Source: Flavobacterium akiainvivens
Lineage (GTDB): Bacteria; Bacteroidota; Bacteroidia; Flavobacteriales; Flavobacteriaceae
Direction of reading: 5' to 3'
Assembly (NCBI RefSeq): GCF_001278115.1
Contig: NZ_LIYD01000005.1
Span: 1,494,551-1,558,550, forward strand
Length of the DNA stretch: 64,000 nt
This document shows, in pieces, positions 61,199 through 64,000 of the stretch (positions are counted from its first letter, which is position 1; each line of letters opens with the position of its first letter). The position numbers were made by a program, and so were the translations under genes. The notes below the pieces were generated by a model. It made no database searches and was not told the DNA's origin. It saw nothing but the letters and a program-made list of their open reading frames with translations.

Positions 61199-62525
61199 AA
61201 AAAGGGTCAGCTTTCTGGTTGAGGGAGAAGACCATAACACAGCATCAAATCTGCCCGATAATAAAAAGAGCAATAAGGATAAGCTCAAAAAGCCAATCAT
61301 ATTCCTTTTGATGGGCGTGGTATTTCTCGGCTGTATGTACCTCATATTTAAACCGTCGAAAGATAAAAAGGCGGTCGAAAATATCGGGCTGAACGATGCC
61401 GTGCCACAGGCTACCGGAGCAGGAATGCCCGATGATAAAAGCAAGGCGTATGAGCAGGAAATGCTCGAACGCAAAGACCAGGAAAAGCGCAATGCACTGA
61501 CTACGCTTTCTGATTATTGGAATACGGAAGACAGTGCATCTGTTGTAAGTGAAGAAGGTTTACCTGAAGAAGATGAGGAAAGCAACGGCTTTGGCGGTGG
61601 TGGCAGAAATTCGGGAAGAAACCGCAATTCTGCGCTAAACAGCTACCGTAATGCACAAAGCACATTGGGTTCATTTTATAATAATGACAATGCCGAAACA
61701 ATGGAACTGCGCAAGCAGGTGAACGAACTGAAAGCAAAGTTGTCGGAAAAAGATGTGCCACCTGTGGCCACCGTTGACGACCAACTCAAATTAATGGAGA
61801 AATCCTATGAAATGGCAGCAAAGTATCTTCCGCAAAACAACAATACCGGAAACGCTGCACCTGCCAATGGTGCAACTACGGGGGCTGCGGGCGCAAACCA
61901 AAAAGAGCAATTTGTATCGTTCACACCAACAAGAAATAACATTGTATCAGCCTTGTACCGTGAACCGTCGGACAGTGCCTTTGCAGCCGATTGGAGCCAG
62001 ACAAAAAACCGTGGGTTCTATACCGCAGGTTCTACTGAAGAAGTGGTACAACCTAAAAACAGTATCAAAGCCTGTGTACACGATGCCCAAACGGTCATTG
62101 GCGAAATGGGAGTAAGACTGCGATTGTTAGAGCCTGCCCAAACGCCTCAGCGTACCATTCCAAAGGGAACGATTGTAACAGCCAACGCTAAATTTCAGGG
62201 AGGTCGATTACAGCTAAAAGTTACCTCCATAGAACTGGAGGGTAACATCATTCCGGTAGATATTACCATTTACGATTTGGACGGACAGCAAGGCTTGTAC
62301 GTTCCGTATTCGCCGGAAATGAACGCCCTTACCGAAATGGTGGGCAATATGAGCCAGACAGGTGGAACCAGTGTAATGCTCACGCAGAATGCCGGGCAGC
62401 AGGTAGCCGCAGACCTAAGCCGTGGCGTGGTACAGGGAATTTCTGGCTATTTCGCCAAAAAAGTACGAACGCCAAAGGTTACGCTGAAAGCGGGCTATCA
62501 GGTCTTCCTTGTATCTAAAAAATAA
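61185..62525 (+). CDS. traM: TraM (VirB10-like)
   Basis: 446 residues. One membrane segment near 38-60 (KKPIIFLLMGVVFLGCMYLIF), then a charged, Gly/Asn-rich linker (FGGGGRNSGRNRNSALNSYRN), then a C-terminal beta-rich domain (TIPKGTIVTANAKFQGGRLQLKVTSIELEGNIIPVDITIYDLDGQQG). This is the TraM/VirB10-like architecture bridging inner and outer membranes. Confidence 0.9.
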   Translation: MKENEKRVSFLVEGEDHNTASNLPDNKKSNKDKLKKPIIFLLMGVVFLGCMYLIFKPSKDKKAVENIGLNDAVPQATGAGMPDDKSKAYEQEMLERKDQEKRNALTTLSDYWNTEDSASVVSEEGLPEEDEESNGFGGGGRNSGRNRNSALNSYRNAQSTLGSFYNNDNAETMELRKQVNELKAKLSEKDVPPVATVDDQLKLMEKSYEMAAKYLPQNNNTGNAAPANGATTGAAGANQKEQFVSFTPTRNNIVSALYREPSDSAFAADWSQTKNRGFYTAGSTEEVVQPKNSIKACVHDAQTVIGEMGVRLRLLEPAQTPQRTIPKGTIVTANAKFQGGRLQLKVTSIELEGNIIPVDITIYDLDGQQGLYVPYSPEMNALTEMVGNMSQTGGTSVMLTQNAGQQVAADLSRGVVQGISGYFAKKVRTPKVTLKAGYQVFLVSKK

Positions 62526-62611
62526 TGTTCAACTCAAATAAATAAAACAATGAAACCTGTCCCGTCCAGCGGAAGACGATTCATTACCATTTAAAATAAA
62601 TATTAACGACA

Positions 62612-63511
62612 ATGAAAAATCATTTAAAAACCTTTTGGGCTATTGCCCTGATATTCGGCTTTGTCGCACAATCTTATGCACAGGACAGTGCAACTGCAAA
62701 AACACCGCTTGCATTGGGCAAGATAGAACCGTACCGTATGGAAGTTACCTACGATAAAACGTCGCACCTGATTTTCCCGACCGCCATTCGTTACGTGGAT
62801 TTGGGCAGCGAATACCTGATTGCTGGGAAAGCTGAAGATGCTGAAAACGTATTGCGTGTAAAAGCATCTGTAAGGGACTTTGAGCCTGAAACGAATTTTT
62901 CCGTTATAACGAATGACGGGCGTTTTTACAGCTTTAATGTGTATTACAGTTCCTACCCGGAAGCATTGAGTTATGACCTGCTCACTATGCAAAAAGCGGT
63001 TGACAGAACCAACGGTAACGATGTGCTTTTTGAAGAACTGGGCAACAATTCGCCATCACTGGCAGGCTTGCTACTGGAAACCATTTACAAGAAAGATAAG
63101 CGCATTGTAAAGCATATCGGGGCTAAGAGTTTCGGCATTCAGTTTATCCTGAAAGGGATTTACATACACAACGGCAAATACTATTTCCATACGGAATTGA
63201 GAAACCGTACCAATGTGCCTTTCGAGATTGATTTTATTAATTTCAAAGTGGTGGATAAGAAAGTCGCCAAACGCACCGTAGTCCAGGAACGCCCTTTAAC
63301 GCCTTTAAGAACTTACAAGCCATTGGACGGCATTGCCGGAAAATCGACCGAACAAAACGTGTTCCTGTTAGACCAGTTTACCATTGCCGATGACAAGGTG
63401 TTGCTGATTGAGATTTTTGAGAAAAACGGCGGCAGGCATCAAACATTACAGGTTGAAAATTCCGATTTAATCAAAGCCCGTTTGATTAACGATATGCACC
63501 TGAAATTTTAA
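62612..63511 (+). CDS. traN: TraN (VirB9-like)
   Basis: 299 residues with a signal peptide (LKTFWAIALIFGFVAQSYAQ) and a beta-rich body (YDKTSHLIFPTAIRYVDLGSEYLIAGKA; SFGIQFILKGIYIHNGKYYFHTELRNRTNVPFEIDFINFKVVDKK). It matches TraN of Bacteroidota ICEs, the VirB9-like part of the outer-membrane channel. 86 bp separate it from traM. Confidence 0.9.
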   Translation: MKNHLKTFWAIALIFGFVAQSYAQDSATAKTPLALGKIEPYRMEVTYDKTSHLIFPTAIRYVDLGSEYLIAGKAEDAENVLRVKASVRDFEPETNFSVITNDGRFYSFNVYYSSYPEALSYDLLTMQKAVDRTNGNDVLFEELGNNSPSLAGLLLETIYKKDKRIVKHIGAKSFGIQFILKGIYIHNGKYYFHTELRNRTNVPFEIDFINFKVVDKKVAKRTVVQERPLTPLRTYKPLDGIAGKSTEQNVFLLDQFTIADDKVLLIEIFEKNGGRHQTLQVENSDLIKARLINDMHLKF

Positions 63512-63531
63512 TAACCCTTTAAAGCAATAAT

Positions 63532-64000
63532 ATGCAAAAGTATATCTACACCGTGATGCTCATAATCTTGGGCATCACTACCAGCCAGGCACAACGGATG
63601 TTGCCTAAACAAAAAGGATTGGAAGTAAATGTTGGTGTATTATCCGATGATAAAATCGGGAATGATTATTACATCAATATCGGTATGACCGTGAATGGCA
63701 AAAACGGAAACTACCAGCTTTGGGCGTTGGAATATTCCCATCAATACCACGATTATAAAGACCTGCGCATACCGCAGGAAACCTATTCCGCAGAGGGCGG
63801 TTACAGCTTCTTCTTGTTGGGCGATGCCCGTAAGAACATCACGCTGAATTTCGCCGTAACGGGTGTGGTCGGTTACGAAACCATTAACCGGGGCCAAGCG
63901 ATGTTGTACGATGGAGCGAGAATATTGAGTAAGGACAACTTCATCTATGGAGCTGGCGGACGGCTCACATTTGAAACCTACCTGTCCGACCGATTTGTGT
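63532..64000 (+). CDS. traO: TraO, cut by window edge
   Basis: The frame starts at ATG 63532 (MQKYIYTVMLIILGITTSQA, then QRMLPKQKGLEVNVGVLSDD) and is open to the end: 156 residues. It has a signal peptide and alternating beta-strand-like motifs (GNYQLWALEYSHQYHDYKDL; FGAGG-type GAGGRLTFETYLSD). Position after traN and the sequence fit TraO, an outer-membrane-associated protein. Confidence 0.88.
   Translation, partial: MQKYIYTVMLIILGITTSQAQRMLPKQKGLEVNVGVLSDDKIGNDYYINIGMTVNGKNGNYQLWALEYSHQYHDYKDLRIPQETYSAEGGYSFFLLGDARKNITLNFAVTGVVGYETINRGQAMLYDGARILSKDNFIYGAGGRLTFETYLSDRFV

Noticed and set aside
1..64000. CRISPR arrays, tRNA, rRNA and insertion-sequence transposases
   Set aside because: I saw no regular spacer arrays, no tRNA-like cloverleaf, no rRNA and no transposase motif; the only mobile unit within the ICE is the group II intron.

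Overview
The window looks like part of an integrative conjugative element (ICE) of the CTnDOT/Bacteroidota type. The reasons are an excision module (RteC, two small helix-turn-helix proteins, a DUF3945 protein and a topoisomerase III), a mobC-mobB-mobA block, an ordered traA-traO series, and a Bacteroidota-like promoter -7 box. The host is probably a Sphingobacteriaceae- or Weeksellaceae/Flavobacteriaceae-like bacterium; I cannot name a species. Integrase and attachment ends are not in the window.

Layout. 1-1314: the end of an SDR/AraC cassette. 1739-8028: rteC and the excision operon, ending with an ORF6N protein. 8081-9157: DoxX and a Crp/Fnr regulator. 9372-15225: DUF1896 and a very large methylase-like/helicase protein. 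15233-16054: a second rteC. 16359-35204: a cargo region of about 19 kb dominated by NAD(P)H-dependent carbonyl, quinone and aldehyde enzymes mixed with AraC and Crp/Fnr regulators, plus several broken gene pieces. 35834-41837: mobC, mobB and mobA, with an SDR-AraC cassette inserted between mobC and mobB. 41838-42560: a highly structured intergenic region that is a good oriT candidate. 42561-44432: traA, a DUF3408 gene and traD. 44541-52356: an AT-rich defence-like island. 52539-64000: traE to traO, with traG split by a 2.38 kb group II intron.

The most interesting system is the island between traD and traE. It has an AAA+ ATPase/subtilase pair resembling IetAS, a DUF2188 protein, and an overlapping three-gene operon made of a three-domain ubiquitin-like protein, an E1/ThiF enzyme with an N-terminal extra domain, and a Cys-rich DUF6527-like protein. 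A convergent DUF3800-like gene closes the island. There is no deubiquitinase gene, the Ubl protein has no C-terminal glycine, and the E1 has no obvious catalytic cysteine in the usual place, so its chemistry is open.

Two cis-element families link the genes. GCC triplets repeated every 10 bp lie ahead of most ICE core operons (excision, topB, helicase, mobC, traA, traE), in the orientation of transcription. A pair of GTAGCC-like half sites spaced exactly 21 bp lies about 50-65 bp ahead of five oxidoreductase genes, which suggests a shared AraC-type regulon. Several duplicated gene ends (topB, mobB, aldo/keto reductase, AraC) indicate that the cargo was assembled by recombination between related elements.
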